A stretch of 64,000 nucleotides of DNA, taken from assembly GCF_000406165.1 (NCBI RefSeq), contig NZ_CM001977.1, positions 1,475,498 to 1,539,497 of the forward strand, read 5' to 3'. Shown here one piece after another: positions 53,890-62,609 of the stretch; the stretch's first letter is position 1, and every line of letters starts with the position of its first letter. The notes under the pieces are model-generated. The model saw only the letters and a program-made list of their open reading frames with translations. It ran no database searches and was not told the origin of the DNA. This DNA comes from Dickeya zeae NCPPB 2538. Its GTDB lineage: Bacteria > Pseudomonadota > Gammaproteobacteria > Enterobacterales > Enterobacteriaceae. A program made the translations under genes and the position numbers.

Positions 53890-55086
53890 TCAGTGTTTAG
53901 GTTTCCCGGCAGGTCTTTCGGCCACAACCTGATTATTGATGGCATACACGGTGCAACTGGCGGCACCTGGATGTTGCCATTTTCGGCAGTTCGTCAGTGC
54001 CAGTTGTACCGCGTTCTGTGTATTTCGCATACTGTACGCCGTTCCCCAGCTACCACTAGGGTCAATTGCAAAGGCTTTTTCGTAACGCTGGCTCGCTTCG
54101 TAAAAGCTGAATTCCTTCCGTCCGGCGGCATTCAACTGGGCAGGATAGGGCAGATGGGTTTTGGGCAGTGCGGCAACCTCTCTGAACGGAAGATGGTGCT
54201 GCTCCAGAAAATCGGCTACTTGCTGCCACCAGAAATTCTCCGGCGCATCTTCCATAAAGGTGTGCCCGTTATTTTCGTACGGGGGCATCAGAATGAATGT
54301 TGCGTTACCTCCACCACGTTGATACACATTCAGCATCTCTCTGGCTATGGACGGGGGAAACGCCTGGTCATTCTCGGTGTAAAGCCAGAGTGTAGGGAGA
54401 CGTGCCGTCCGCCCATACAGTTCGAATGCCTTTAATAGTCCGGCTTTGTCACAAAAGGACTTTCCATCAATCGCACCTCTTCCCCCGTCAAAATTAATAA
54501 TGGCCTGTACCCCTGCCGGATTGACCGCGCCGGTCGCCATGACCGCGAAGCCACCAGAAGACATGCCCGCGAGGATTGCCTGATTTTCTGACGCCCAGGG
54601 CTGGCGGCGGATCGCATCAAGTGCCGCCGTGATATTGTTTTTATCGATTTCTCCTGCTCGCTCATGCCGGGGCGCATTGCAGGAACTCCCGTCATACTCA
54701 GTCGGTCCGCTTGATTGCCCATATCCCTGACGCAGAACGGTGACGGCCGCGTAGCCGTGCCGCGCAAATGCAATAGCCGTGGACGAAAACTCGGCTGGTG
54801 ACGCTGTCATGCGGTCATATACCTCGGAGAACGAACTGCCATTTGTTATCAGCACGATGGGCAGTCGGCCGGTAGTGACGGGACGGGTCACGAACGCATC
54901 CAGTGTCGCGGGTTCGCCGTTAGCCAGTGTCACTTGCAGCAAAAGCGGTTCTCTTATCAGTCCGGCAAGCTGTTGCCGATTGTCTGATGTGGTTGATGTC
55001 GATGCGGCATGTGCCGAAGCGGTAACGGCAAGGAAAATGAAAGAGAGCAATCTTATTCTGAGCCTGGCCATGAAGATCTGTTGCAT
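53890..55086 (-). CDS. Secreted alpha/beta-hydrolase (dienelactone hydrolase-like)
   Basis: The 398-residue protein begins with a signal peptide (LRIRLLSFIFLAVTASAHAA, cleavage near residue 28). The hydrolase core has GQSSGPTEYDG, the nucleophile elbow GMSSGG (S176), a likely acid in LYTENDQAFPP, and a His in NNGHTFMED. After residue 300 comes an extra C-terminal region (FYEASQRYEKAFAIDPSGSW then MRNTQNAVQLALTNC) that resembles a small repeat domain for sensing or binding. It is exported to the periplasm. The substrate is unknown. AAGGA lies before the start codon. Nearest neighbours are regulators and give no hint. Confidence 0.8.
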   Translation of the reverse strand: MQQIFMARLRIRLLSFIFLAVTASAHAASTSTTSDNRQQLAGLIREPLLLQVTLANGEPATLDAFVTRPVTTGRLPIVLITNGSSFSEVYDRMTASPAEFSSTAIAFARHGYAAVTVLRQGYGQSSGPTEYDGSSCNAPRHERAGEIDKNNITAALDAIRRQPWASENQAILAGMSSGGFAVMATGAVNPAGVQAIINFDGGRGAIDGKSFCDKAGLLKAFELYGRTARLPTLWLYTENDQAFPPSIAREMLNVYQRGGGNATFILMPPYENNGHTFMEDAPENFWWQQVADFLEQHHLPFREVAALPKTHLPYPAQLNAAGRKEFSFYEASQRYEKAFAIDPSGSWGTAYSMRNTQNAVQLALTNCRKWQHPGAASCTVYAINNQVVAERPAGKPKH

Positions 55087-55479
55087 TGGCTGAAATCCTT
55101 ATGGTGAATGTGTAGTGCACCGGTATTCAAAATGGATTGATTATGGCTAATGACGGCTTCTGGTATAACGACATTTATTAATTAACACGGTGCGTTTATA
55201 TTAACGGCAGTGATTGTCTTCATCCTTACCATTCAGGTGAGTCAGAACTCAAAAGCTCAGTGAATGGTGCCGCTGTAATCGAAAAAACACACGGTGCTGA
55301 CAGTGCCAGCCGATAATTGTATGCAGTGTAGCACCGCTCAATCATTCAGGTTCGCTTCTGAATAAATGAATTGACGCTATTCAGATGGTTTTTTTTTGTT
55401 AATTATTACCTCCCGGTAAAATGTATTTAAAAACGCTGAGTGTGACCTACCTCTAAAAAATTAACAGGATGCCGATATA
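55087..55479. other. Intergenic stretch
   Basis: About 390 bp between two leftward genes. It must hold the promoter of the secreted hydrolase near its left end. The right part is AT-rich, with an AAAAAACCATCT-like run and no recognisable terminator. I see no gene, repeat or RNA structure that I can support. Confidence 0.5.
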
Positions 55480-55785
55480 TTACAGTTTTGGGGAAGACTC
55501 ACTGTGCTTGTGCTTGTGCTTGTGCTTGTGCTGATGAGCAGGATTACATTCTTCATTCGTTCCCGGCAGATAATACTTTCCATCAGAAGACGGCGATGTT
55601 CCCCCTGGACAACCGCTCATGCCGGGTTTTCCATCTTTGCCACCTGGGAGCCCGGCCCCTCCGGCCTGGCTAACACTGGCTTTCTCCACAATAGTATTTT
55701 GATGGGCGATATCATCGTGTGCGGCGTAGGTTATAGTGGAAAATCCTAACGTAAACAGACAAATAGACGCTATTGCTTTGTTCAT
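55480..55785 (-). CDS. Small secreted protein with Gly-rich and His-Lys repeat tail
   Basis: The 101-residue protein has a signal peptide (MNKAIASICLFTLGFSTITYAA, cleavage near residue 22). The mature part has a Gly-rich collagen-like run (GGAGLPGGKDGKPGMSGCPGG). It has two cysteines and a tail of HQHKHKHKHKH, then SESSPKL. The His-Lys run is encoded by a hexanucleotide tandem repeat. His-rich tails of this kind usually bind Ni, Zn or Cu. No family is recognised. AGGGTG precedes the ATG. It stands alone between AT-rich gaps. Confidence 0.6.
   Translation of the reverse strand: MNKAIASICLFTLGFSTITYAAHDDIAHQNTIVEKASVSQAGGAGLPGGKDGKPGMSGCPGGTSPSSDGKYYLPGTNEECNPAHQHKHKHKHKHSESSPKL
55504..55533. 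repeat. Hexanucleotide tandem repeat (GTGCTT) within the His-rich gene
   Basis: Four perfect copies of GTGCTT and one GTGCTG lie in tandem. On the minus strand each encodes Lys-His or Gln-His. Because the unit is six bases, copy-number change would alter the length of the His-Lys tail by two residues without breaking the frame. Confidence 0.85.
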
Positions 55786-56401
55786 GTATCACCCTTTACA
55801 TTTTCAGTGTTATCAACGTTCGGTTATTGGACTGGGTTATCATTCAAAAAATAGTAGAAAGATTTATATTTCAAACCATTCATAAGGATTCACAACCCAA
55901 CATTATTTCTTTCACCCTACCATTTGGTCTATGAAGATAAGATGAAGCGTTAAATCATGTCATGCAAACGTGAAAGTAGTGCGATGATATTACCGAACAG
56001 CATCTGAGCATAAAGAAGGGTAAACATCATTACATTCATTATTTCAAAATGTTATCTTTGTTGACAAATAACGTGAATAATAAATTAGATTACTGTCACC
56101 ATGAATATTCATCCGGTACTTCATTATTTGGACTGTGGTGAATGATAAAATAAAATTACCATTGCCATAACAAGTATCAACATATTTTATTCATAACGCC
56201 CTCATCAAAAGGGCAATGTATCCGATGTGCGTGCTCAGAATTGTACCTGTAGCCGGACTTGCCGGTATTTTTACCAGCAAGCGTGTTACGCATTTGAATA
56301 ACCGATCGCTGACTCCAACGGTAGCAGTGCTGCGAGTGGTGTCGGGCCAGAAACAAACATTATTCACTGTACAGTGGTTGCTATCGTCGAAGGCAGGTCA
56401 T
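55786..56401. other. AT-rich intergenic stretch
   Basis: About 615 bp between the His-rich gene and the next LysR gene, both leftward. It is markedly AT-rich in 55800-56210. No coding pattern, terminator or known RNA is visible. An open frame at 56216-56524 on the plus strand mostly overlaps the LysR gene and looks like a shadow. Confidence 0.5.
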
Positions 56402-57304
56402 TTAAGAAATCTTAAGCATATGATCCAGAAAAGCACGCACCGCAGGATTAGAGCGACGGCTTTCATGCCAGACAGCCGAAATATTGCGACGCTCCACCGC
56501 AAAATCTGCGAGTACAGGAACTAATTTTTTCTCCCTTACCAGAGATGCGGCCATAAAATCCGAAGCCATACCTATTCCGGCTCCGGCAGCCATTGCTGCG
56601 ATGATCGCTTCGCTTGCATCAACAATCACTGTTGACGGAGGCACTATTTCAACCTCCCTCTCTCCGATGCAAAACGGCCAGCGAAAAAGTTGCCCCGTAT
56701 TTTGGTAACGCAGATTAATCGTTTTATGCCCGATGAGGTCATTGGGGTGTGTCGGAAGGGGGCTATAGGCTAAATATTCAGGCGAGGCATAACAACCTAT
56801 CTGATACGGCGGAAGACGACGTGATAGCAGATTGGAGTCCGCGAGATCACCCATCCGAATGGCAATATCAATATTTTCATCAACGATGCTTACCACTCGG
56901 TCGCTCAAGCGTAAATCAATCGTCACTTTTGGATGAAGTGCGCAAAATTCGGCAAGCACCGGCGCAATCATATGGATACCCACCGGTAACGATGCCGCAA
57001 TGCGTAACATCCCTGCTGGCTCGGCGCATGAGCGCTTTGCTACCTGTTCTATCTCCTCGGCATCCCGTAATAACTGCAAAGCCCGTTCATGCAGCTCACG
57101 CCCTGCGGCAGTCAATACGAGCGAACGCGTTGTTCGGGTGAATAAGGTGACGCCGAGATGCTTCTCCAGTCGCTGAATACTCTTACTGATGGCTGAGGGC
57201 GAAACGGAAAGCGAGCGGGCAGCGGCAGTATAGCTACCTAAAGCGCCTGCACGTGCGAACGCAATGAGACCCGTGAGTCTTTCAAAACCAATTTGTTCCT
57301 TCAT
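56402..57304 (-). CDS. LysR-family transcriptional regulator, likely controlling the divergent quinone oxidoreductase
   Basis: The 300-residue protein has the LysR helix-turn-helix (YTAAARSLSVSPSAISKSI near 25-43 and LFTRTTRSLVLTAAG). Its effector domain begins near 95 (GMLRIAASLPVGIHMIAPVL), with the CrgA/DmlR-type DIAIRMGDLADSNL segment. It is divergent from the quinone oxidoreductase gene across 85 bp (57305-57389). That is the classic layout for a LysR regulator and its target. The likely targets are the oxidoreductase-monooxygenase pair. Confidence 0.87.
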   Translation of the reverse strand: MKEQIGFERLTGLIAFARAGALGSYTAAARSLSVSPSAISKSIQRLEKHLGVTLFTRTTRSLVLTAAGRELHERALQLLRDAEEIEQVAKRSCAEPAGMLRIAASLPVGIHMIAPVLAEFCALHPKVTIDLRLSDRVVSIVDENIDIAIRMGDLADSNLLSRRLPPYQIGCYASPEYLAYSPLPTHPNDLIGHKTINLRYQNTGQLFRWPFCIGEREVEIVPPSTVIVDASEAIIAAMAAGAGIGMASDFMAASLVREKKLVPVLADFAVERRNISAVWHESRRSNPAVRAFLDHMLKIS

Positions 57305-57389
57305 GGCATAAGTAAAGCGAAATTCAGCTACATTATCAATCCTGAGTATTGGTCGTATGCTCTGTCACCTGAGTACCTTTTAGAGCGAG

Positions 57390-58412
57390 ATGGTAATGAC
57401 AGAGATGATGAAAGCAGTACAGCTACATGCGTTTGGCGGGCCAGATAATCTGCTTTATGAAGACACACCCATGCCACGGGTGGGAAATGACGATGTTCTT
57501 GTCCTCGTGCGGGCGGCCAGCCTTAATCCGCCAGACTGGTATCTGCGTGACGGTTATCGGGCACTGCCGCCGGAATGGTGGCCACATCCCGCTTTCCCGC
57601 TCATTTTAGGTACTGACGTGTCCGGCGTCGTCGCAGCGGCCGGTAAAAATGTTACGGAGTTCAGCACCGGAGATGAGGTCTATTCGATGGTGCGCTTTCC
57701 TGAGAGGGTGATGGCGGGCAGTGGTGCCTATGCAGACTATGTCAGCGTTCCTGCATCAGAGCTGGCGCTGAAACCTCGGGGAATCGGACATGTTGAAGCA
57801 GCAGGCGCGCCGATGTCACTCCTCACGGCCTGGCAGTTTCTTATCGACACGGGGCATGATGCACCGAATCCTTTCCAGTCTTTTCCTCACAAGGCAGTGC
57901 CATTAGCCGGTCGGACCGTATTGATCAATGGTGCCGGTGGCGGCGTGGGACATCTTGCCGTGCAACTTGCTCGTTGGAAAGGTGCGCGGGTGATTGCGGT
58001 GGCGTCTTCGCGCAATGAGGCGCTGTTACGTGACCTGGGCGTTGACGAATTTATCGACTACACCACAACAGCGGCCGAGAGTGCCGTAAAAAATGTTGAT
58101 CTCGTCCTTGATGCGGTTGGTGGCGCCAATATGGGGCGCTTTCTGCGCTGCATAAGACCAGGTGGTGCATTATTTCTCGTTAATCCTTTGGGTTTTTCCG
58201 CAAGGAGTGAGGCCGCCCAAAAAGATATTTTGGTGTCATCAACACAAGTACGCTCCAGCGGTGCGCAATTATCTGAAGCGGGCCGTCTTCTGGAACAAGG
58301 CGTTATTCGGGTTGTCATTGATAGCACCTATCCGTTAGCCATGGCCTCTGCTGCCCATCAGCGTGCCGCAATGGGAAGTATTCAGGGCAAAATTGTGCTG
58401 ACAAATTTTTGA
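57390..58412 (+). CDS. Zinc-independent NADPH:quinone oxidoreductase (MDR family)
   Basis: The 340-residue protein matches quinone-reductase-like medium-chain dehydrogenases. It has VRAASLNPPDWYLRDG near 45, LGTDVSGVVAAAG near 73, the cofactor motif INGAGGGVGHLAVQLA near 180, and VDLVLDAVGG near 240. It lacks the zinc-binding cysteines of alcohol dehydrogenases. Possible starts are 57390, 57396 and 57405; the gene prefix is ambiguous. It probably reduces quinones or enones with NADPH. The next gene, 61 bp on, encodes an antibiotic-monooxygenase-domain protein, a common partner in quinone or aldehyde detoxification. Confidence 0.85.
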   Translation: MVMTEMMKAVQLHAFGGPDNLLYEDTPMPRVGNDDVLVLVRAASLNPPDWYLRDGYRALPPEWWPHPAFPLILGTDVSGVVAAAGKNVTEFSTGDEVYSMVRFPERVMAGSGAYADYVSVPASELALKPRGIGHVEAAGAPMSLLTAWQFLIDTGHDAPNPFQSFPHKAVPLAGRTVLINGAGGGVGHLAVQLARWKGARVIAVASSRNEALLRDLGVDEFIDYTTTAAESAVKNVDLVLDAVGGANMGRFLRCIRPGGALFLVNPLGFSARSEAAQKDILVSSTQVRSSGAQLSEAGRLLEQGVIRVVIDSTYPLAMASAAHQRAAMGSIQGKIVLTNF

Positions 58413-58422
58413 TAATCACTTT

Positions 58423-58450
58423 CCCGACCTGCCCTTGTATGACGGTCGGG
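58423..58450 (+). repeat. Hairpin in the oxidoreductase-monooxygenase gap
   Basis: CCCGACC (58423-58429) pairs with GGTCGGG (58444-58450) around a 14-base loop, just before the next gene. There is no T tract. It may slow decay or set relative expression of the two genes. Confidence 0.45.
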
Positions 58451-58473
58451 GAGTAACAGAAAAGGCAAAGAAG

Positions 58474-58779
58474 ATGCTCATTATTTCTGGTCATGTGGTT
58501 ATTGACCCCTCTGACCTACAGCCATTTATGGCTGATATAAGGTTACTCGCTCAAACCGTGCGAAAGCGTGAAGGAAACCTCGCCTATGACATGGCGGTAG
58601 AGGATCCTCTGGTTGCAAGAGTGCTCGTATCTGAACGTTGGCAAGATCAGGAGGCACTCACTGCGCATCTTGCAGCGACCAACACCCAGGCATTTCTCAC
58701 TCGCTGGGAGGGGCGCATAAAGGGAGACGTCCTGAAATATGACGCCTTTAACGAAAGAGGTCTTTTGGATGTGCCGTGA
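58474..58779 (+). CDS. Antibiotic biosynthesis monooxygenase (ABM) domain protein, YgiN-like
   Basis: About 101 residues from the ATG at 58474, preceded by an AAGG/AAGAAG region; an in-frame ATG at 58435 lies before the hairpin and is less likely. The ABM ferredoxin-like fold is clear: LIISGHVVIDPSDL at the start, VRKREGNLAYDMAVEDP in the middle, then LVSERWQDQEALTAHLA and a C-terminal strand. Such proteins act as quinol monooxygenases or small-molecule stress proteins without cofactors. It follows the quinone oxidoreductase gene in the same operon, so the two may act on the same quinone. Confidence 0.82.
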   Translation: MLIISGHVVIDPSDLQPFMADIRLLAQTVRKREGNLAYDMAVEDPLVARVLVSERWQDQEALTAHLAATNTQAFLTRWEGRIKGDVLKYDAFNERGLLDVP

Positions 58780-59300
58780 CAATGTAATAACGATTGAATG
58801 TGTTGAGGGTAAACGTATTTCATCGTAGGAAGAATAACATGTTAACTATTTAACGGGGCTTCTGTTTGCGTTTTCCAGAGCGTGATCATAAGTGCATCAT
58901 CTTTCACAAAGATGGCCGGATAATCGTCGCGTCGTTTCAGGAAGAATTCGTAGCGATGCTGATCTCTTCTGCAGGGTTGCCGCTCTGGGCAGCCCGTGTT
59001 GTTTGCTTCGGTTCAGGAAAGGGCAGACATCATCCGGATCCGTGGGCCGGTTAAACCCACTGTGTTTTCAAGAATTCAGACCGCCTTATTTTTACAGGAT
59101 TTTTTTACCCTGCCTCTCCCTAACCCGGCATCCATCCCTCACACTGAGAACGTACGGAACAACCCGCCGGACATCGAGTTTTCGTTCCGGTACGCAACCG
59201 CGTTATATAATTTTTTTGCCAAAATTGCGTTTTGTTATTGATTTTAAATCATTTAATGAATGCGATCTGATGGTGGAAAAAAAAGATGAGTGACTAACAC
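58780..59300. other. Intergenic stretch
   Basis: About 520 bp between the ABM gene and the TetR gene. Three overlapping short open frames (58866-59293) lack ribosome sites and family features and look like chance. A T-rich run at 59091-59110 may belong to a terminator, but I found no matching stem. Confidence 0.5.
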
Positions 59301-59335
59301 TTGACCGAGGAGAACGATCGTTCTACCATTAATCT
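59301..59335 (+). promoter_or_regulatory. Promoter and operator of the TetR-family gene
   Basis: TTGACC (59301-59306) is a near-consensus -35 and TACCAT (59324-59329) a possible -10 at 17-bp spacing. Between them is a perfect 14-bp palindrome AGAACGATCGTTCT (59311-59324), the type of site bound by TetR-family dimers. Binding there would block RNA polymerase. The predicted transcript would start at or very near the ATG at 59336. Confidence 0.6.
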
Positions 59336-59902
59336 ATGAACAAAAACACGACTAACACACGAGATAAAATTCTCGCCACCGCTGAAGACCTCATCTACCA
59401 GAACGGTATTCATGCCACCGGTATGGATCTTCTGGTGAAGACCTCAGGCGTTGCCCGGAAAAGTATTTATCGCCATTTCACGAACAAGGATGAAGTGGTT
59501 GCCGCGGCGCTGAGTGCGCGTGATGTGCGCTGGATGGAGTGGTTCAGGACGGAATGCGACAAAGCGGATACGCCGCAGGAGCGCATCCTGAATATGTTTA
59601 CCGTACTTAAAGGCTGGTTCGAGTCGGAGGGATATCGCGGATGCGCGTTTATCAACACGGCAGGCGAAGTGGGGGACTCTGCCGATCCGGTTCGTCAAAT
59701 AGCCAGACTGCACAAACAGAAACTACTGGATTACGTGCTTGAGCTTACCGGGCAACTGAATATAGAGCAGCCGTTACCTCTGGCCCGGCAGCTACTGATA
59801 TTGATAGAAGGCGCTATCACTATGTCACGTGTTATGGGTGATTACAGCGCCGCCGATGATGCAAAAGATGTTGCTCAACTGTTACTGAAACCAATCTCGT
59901 AG
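59336..59902 (+). CDS. TetR/AcrR-family transcriptional repressor
   Basis: The 188-residue protein has the TetR DNA-binding domain: TRDKILATAEDLIYQNG, then GMDLLVKTSGVARKSIYRHFTNKDEV. The C-terminal ligand-binding domain has a GCAFINTAGE segment. No ribosome site is visible before the ATG, and the promoter places the transcript start at the start codon, so the message may be leaderless. The same promoter may serve the DUF1348 gene that follows after 64 bp and perhaps the esterase gene. The ligand is unknown. Confidence 0.87.
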   Translation: MNKNTTNTRDKILATAEDLIYQNGIHATGMDLLVKTSGVARKSIYRHFTNKDEVVAAALSARDVRWMEWFRTECDKADTPQERILNMFTVLKGWFESEGYRGCAFINTAGEVGDSADPVRQIARLHKQKLLDYVLELTGQLNIEQPLPLARQLLILIEGAITMSRVMGDYSAADDAKDVAQLLLKPIS

Positions 59903-59966
59903 CAGCGACCTGAGTTCCAAAGATGAAACACTCACTGAAATATCCAATTCTACTGGAGGCACCACC

Positions 59967-60443
59967 ATGTCCGATTCACAAATCCGTCCGCCACTGCCGC
60001 CGTTCACCCGCGAGTCCGCGATTGAAAAAGTAAGGCTTGCTGAAGATGGCTGGAACACCCGCGATGCCGATAAAGTGTCGCTCGCCTACTCTCTGGATAC
60101 CAAATGGCGCAACCGCGCAGAGTTTGCCAATAATCGTGAAGAGGCCAGGGGGTTCCTCGAACGCAAATGGAAAAAAGAGCTGGAGTACCGTCTCATCAAG
60201 GAACTGTGGGCCTTTGACGGTGACCGCATTGCTGTCCGGTACGCTTATGAGTGGCGTGATGACTCCGGTAACTGGTTCCGTTCTTACGGCAACGAAAACT
60301 GGGAATTCGGTGAAGACGGGCTGATGCATCATCGCTATGCATGTATCAATGATATGCCTATCAAAGAAAGTGAGCGCAAGTTCCACTGGCCTCTGGGACG
60401 TCGTCCGGATGACCATCCGGGTTTATCTGAGCTGGGCCTGTAG
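59967..60443 (+). CDS. DUF1348 / NTF2-like superfamily protein
   Basis: The 158-residue protein has TGGAGG upstream. It shows the conserved pattern of the DUF1348 group: PPFTRESAIEKVRLAEDGWN, DKVSLAYSLDTKWRNR, and FLERKWKKELEYRLIKELWA. A RYAYEWRDDSGNWFRSYGNE region and HHRYACINDMPI then follow. The fold is that of nuclear transport factor 2 or SnoaL, small cone-shaped barrels that bind or convert hydrophobic molecules. The function of DUF1348 proteins is unknown. It probably belongs to the TetR regulon here. Confidence 0.85.
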   Translation: MSDSQIRPPLPPFTRESAIEKVRLAEDGWNTRDADKVSLAYSLDTKWRNRAEFANNREEARGFLERKWKKELEYRLIKELWAFDGDRIAVRYAYEWRDDSGNWFRSYGNENWEFGEDGLMHHRYACINDMPIKESERKFHWPLGRRPDDHPGLSELGL

Positions 60444-60467
60444 CTTTCCCTGTTTCCCTCATTGGGT

Positions 60468-60492
60468 GTCCGGCACTGTGTCCTGGCCGGAC
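60468..60492. repeat. Hairpin after the DUF1348 gene
   Basis: GTCCGG (60468-60473) and CCGGAC (60487-60492) form a short stem with a 13-base loop, 25 bp after the DUF1348 stop. There is no T tract, so it is at best a weak terminator. The rest of the 209-bp gap to the esterase gene shows nothing. Confidence 0.4.
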
Positions 60493-60652
60493 GCTTGTCT
60501 CACCGGTGTGACGCTACGTCGTGCCAGTCGAAGCGGGATGAATGTCGTATTAAACAAAATGGGTACTGCTCTCAGGGTGGCGATGTGCTTGAGGTTTATC
60601 CATTTAAATAGCGAGCGATTTAATCGCAATCAACTTAAATAAAGGTAACAAC

Positions 60653-61660
60653 ATGAATATGAAATCTGCTTTTCTGTCTGCCGCAATGGCAGCCGTTTCA
60701 GCCAACTGTCTTGCTGATGTATCTGCACCGGAACGTCATGTTCAGCAGTTCCTGAATGCACTGAACGGGAGTGGTGGAACCCCGATTGAACAGTTGTCAC
60801 CACAAGCGGCACGTCAGGTATTGATCGATGCCCAGAAAGGGGCAACGTTGCCTGCCGCTGATGTCAGTGAAAAAACGATCAATGTCGACGGGAAAAATAT
60901 AACGCTGAACATTGTCAGGCCGCATAACGTGCAGGGAACCTTGCCGGTGTTCATGTTCTTCCACGGTGGCGGCTGGATCCTGGGTGATTTCATGACGCAC
61001 GAGCGGCTCGTTCGTGACCTGGTCAGCGAATCCGGTGCGGCGGCTGTCTTTGTCAACTACACGCCATCCCCGGAAGCGCATTTCCCGGTTGCGATTAACC
61101 AGGCTTATGCGGCGACCCGCTGGGTCTCAGAGCATGGCAGTGAAATCGGCGTCGACGGTAAGCGCTTAGCGCTGGTCGGCAACAGCGTGGGAGGGAACAT
61201 GGTTGCTGCTGTGGCGCTTCAGGCCAAACAGCATAAGTCGCCTGCAATTCGCTTCGATGTCATGTTGTGGCCAGTCACTGACGCGAATTTTGATACCGGT
61301 TCTTATCATCAGTATCAGAACGGCTATTTCCTGACACGGAACATGATGAAGTGGTTCTGGGATGCCTACACGACAAAAGAGAGTGAACGCAGTAACGTTC
61401 TCGCTTCTCCGCTACGCGCAACGCATGAGCAGTTGCAAGGGTTACCGCCTACACTGATCCAGACCGCCGAATTTGACGTGCTTCGTGATGAGGGTGAAGC
61501 ATTTGGCCGTAAACTTGATGCCGCTGGTGTCGACGTGACGGTAACCCGCTATAACGGTCTGATCCATGATTTCGGTTTGCTCAATGCGCTGAGTGATGTT
61601 CCTGCCGTGCGGGCCGCGGTAGGTCAGGCTGCGGGTCAACTGAAAGAACATCTGAAATAA
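60653..61660 (+). CDS. Secreted hormone-sensitive-lipase-type alpha/beta-hydrolase (esterase)
   Basis: The 335-residue protein starts with a signal peptide (MNMKSAFLSAAMAAVSANCLA, cleavage near residue 21). It contains the HSL oxyanion motif HGGGW (H104-G107), the nucleophile elbow GNSVGG (S178), and the acid D275 in EFDVLRDEGE. The catalytic His is H305 (LIHDFG). The elbow reads GNSVG where the family usually has GDSAG. It would hydrolyse short acyl esters in the periplasm or outside. AAAGG lies before the ATG. Confidence 0.86.
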   Translation: MNMKSAFLSAAMAAVSANCLADVSAPERHVQQFLNALNGSGGTPIEQLSPQAARQVLIDAQKGATLPAADVSEKTINVDGKNITLNIVRPHNVQGTLPVFMFFHGGGWILGDFMTHERLVRDLVSESGAAAVFVNYTPSPEAHFPVAINQAYAATRWVSEHGSEIGVDGKRLALVGNSVGGNMVAAVALQAKQHKSPAIRFDVMLWPVTDANFDTGSYHQYQNGYFLTRNMMKWFWDAYTTKESERSNVLASPLRATHEQLQGLPPTLIQTAEFDVLRDEGEAFGRKLDAAGVDVTVTRYNGLIHDFGLLNALSDVPAVRAAVGQAAGQLKEHLK

Positions 61661-61667
61661 TGGGTAA

Positions 61668-61696
61668 GTGACCGGTCGGCTCCAGTGGCTGGTCAC
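61668..61696. terminator. Hairpin between convergent esterase and amidotransferase genes
   Basis: GTGACC (61668-61673) pairs with GGTCAC (61691-61696), with further possible pairs inside. It lies just after the esterase stop and is followed by a short T-containing run. It probably contributes to ending transcription here. Confidence 0.5.
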
Positions 61697-61759
61697 GGCT
61701 ATTTCGTTAACCCCGGACTTGGGTCGCCGGGGTGTAATTGCTCCCACTCGCCGGGGGGG

Positions 61760-62500
61760 TTAATGAAGCGACTCCCGCGACTGGATATAGCGTTTTTCGA
61801 GCTTGTCGAGGAAGGTGAATAAGCACCTGTTCATTTCACTGTAATCATTGGCTCGTAACTCTTCGGGTGACTGGACGAAGCGATAATCCGCAGCCCGGCG
61901 TAAATCCCTGTCGGAATGTGCAATCAGTAAGTCAACGACGTCCGGAGTCAGTTCCATATGACACTGAAAGCCGTAAACCAGCTCGGAATAAGCCACTATC
62001 TGATGCGGGCAGCCTTCACTGTAGGCGATGATTTCTGCCTCAGGCGTGAGCCCCGGCATATCGTTATGCCAGTGTCCGACATCGAGCTTATTGCCGAAAT
62101 GAGAAAACAACGCGTTCTTCTCGCTTGTGTCGGTCATAAAAATCGGAAACTTGCCGATCTCTTTTTCCGGACTGTGCGCAAAGGGGGCACCCAGTGCTTC
62201 GCCAATCAGTTGAGCGCCCAGACAGACGCCGATGATGGCTTTACCCGATAGCGCTACAGCGGCAATAAGGGCCTGCTCAGCTCTGGAATCAAAATAGGGG
62301 CATTCATCAACAGTGACAGAAGGATCCTGAGGTCCGCCCATAACAATTAACAGATCGATGCCCCGCGCATCTTCGGGAAGTTTTTGACCCGCATAAACAC
62401 GGGAAAAGGTAACCTCATGGCCGCGAGTCACGGCCCAGGTTTCGAAAGCCGCAGGCGCTTCGAAACTTTCATGAACAATAAAATGAACTCGCACTGGCAT
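61760..62500 (-). CDS. Class I glutamine amidotransferase-like protein
   Basis: The 246-residue protein carries a full triad: C93 in GVCLGAQ, and H181 with E183 in FQCHMELT. MGGPQDPS forms the oxyanion region near 54. It is a free-standing GATase1 domain like the GMP-synthase-type amidotransferases. Such proteins may hydrolyse glutamine or gamma-glutamyl compounds; no synthetase domain or partner gene is near. It is divergent from the AraC-type gene across 109 bp and may be its target. Confidence 0.85.
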   Translation of the reverse strand: MPVRVHFIVHESFEAPAAFETWAVTRGHEVTFSRVYAGQKLPEDARGIDLLIVMGGPQDPSVTVDECPYFDSRAEQALIAAVALSGKAIIGVCLGAQLIGEALGAPFAHSPEKEIGKFPIFMTDTSEKNALFSHFGNKLDVGHWHNDMPGLTPEAEIIAYSEGCPHQIVAYSELVYGFQCHMELTPDVVDLLIAHSDRDLRRAADYRFVQSPEELRANDYSEMNRCLFTFLDKLEKRYIQSRESLH

Positions 62501-62609
62501 ATACTCCTGAAATGCTTGTTAACTGTTTAATTCAGTGCCCGTTGCCCCGGCAAAATGTTGACCGGGTGACGTCAGCCAGTTCATGTTAAACCTAAGGTTT
62601 TAATCTGAG

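Noticed and set aside
58866..59293. Three overlapping open frames in the gap before the TetR gene
   Set aside because: No ribosome sites, no domain pattern, mixed frames; the stretch is probably non-coding.
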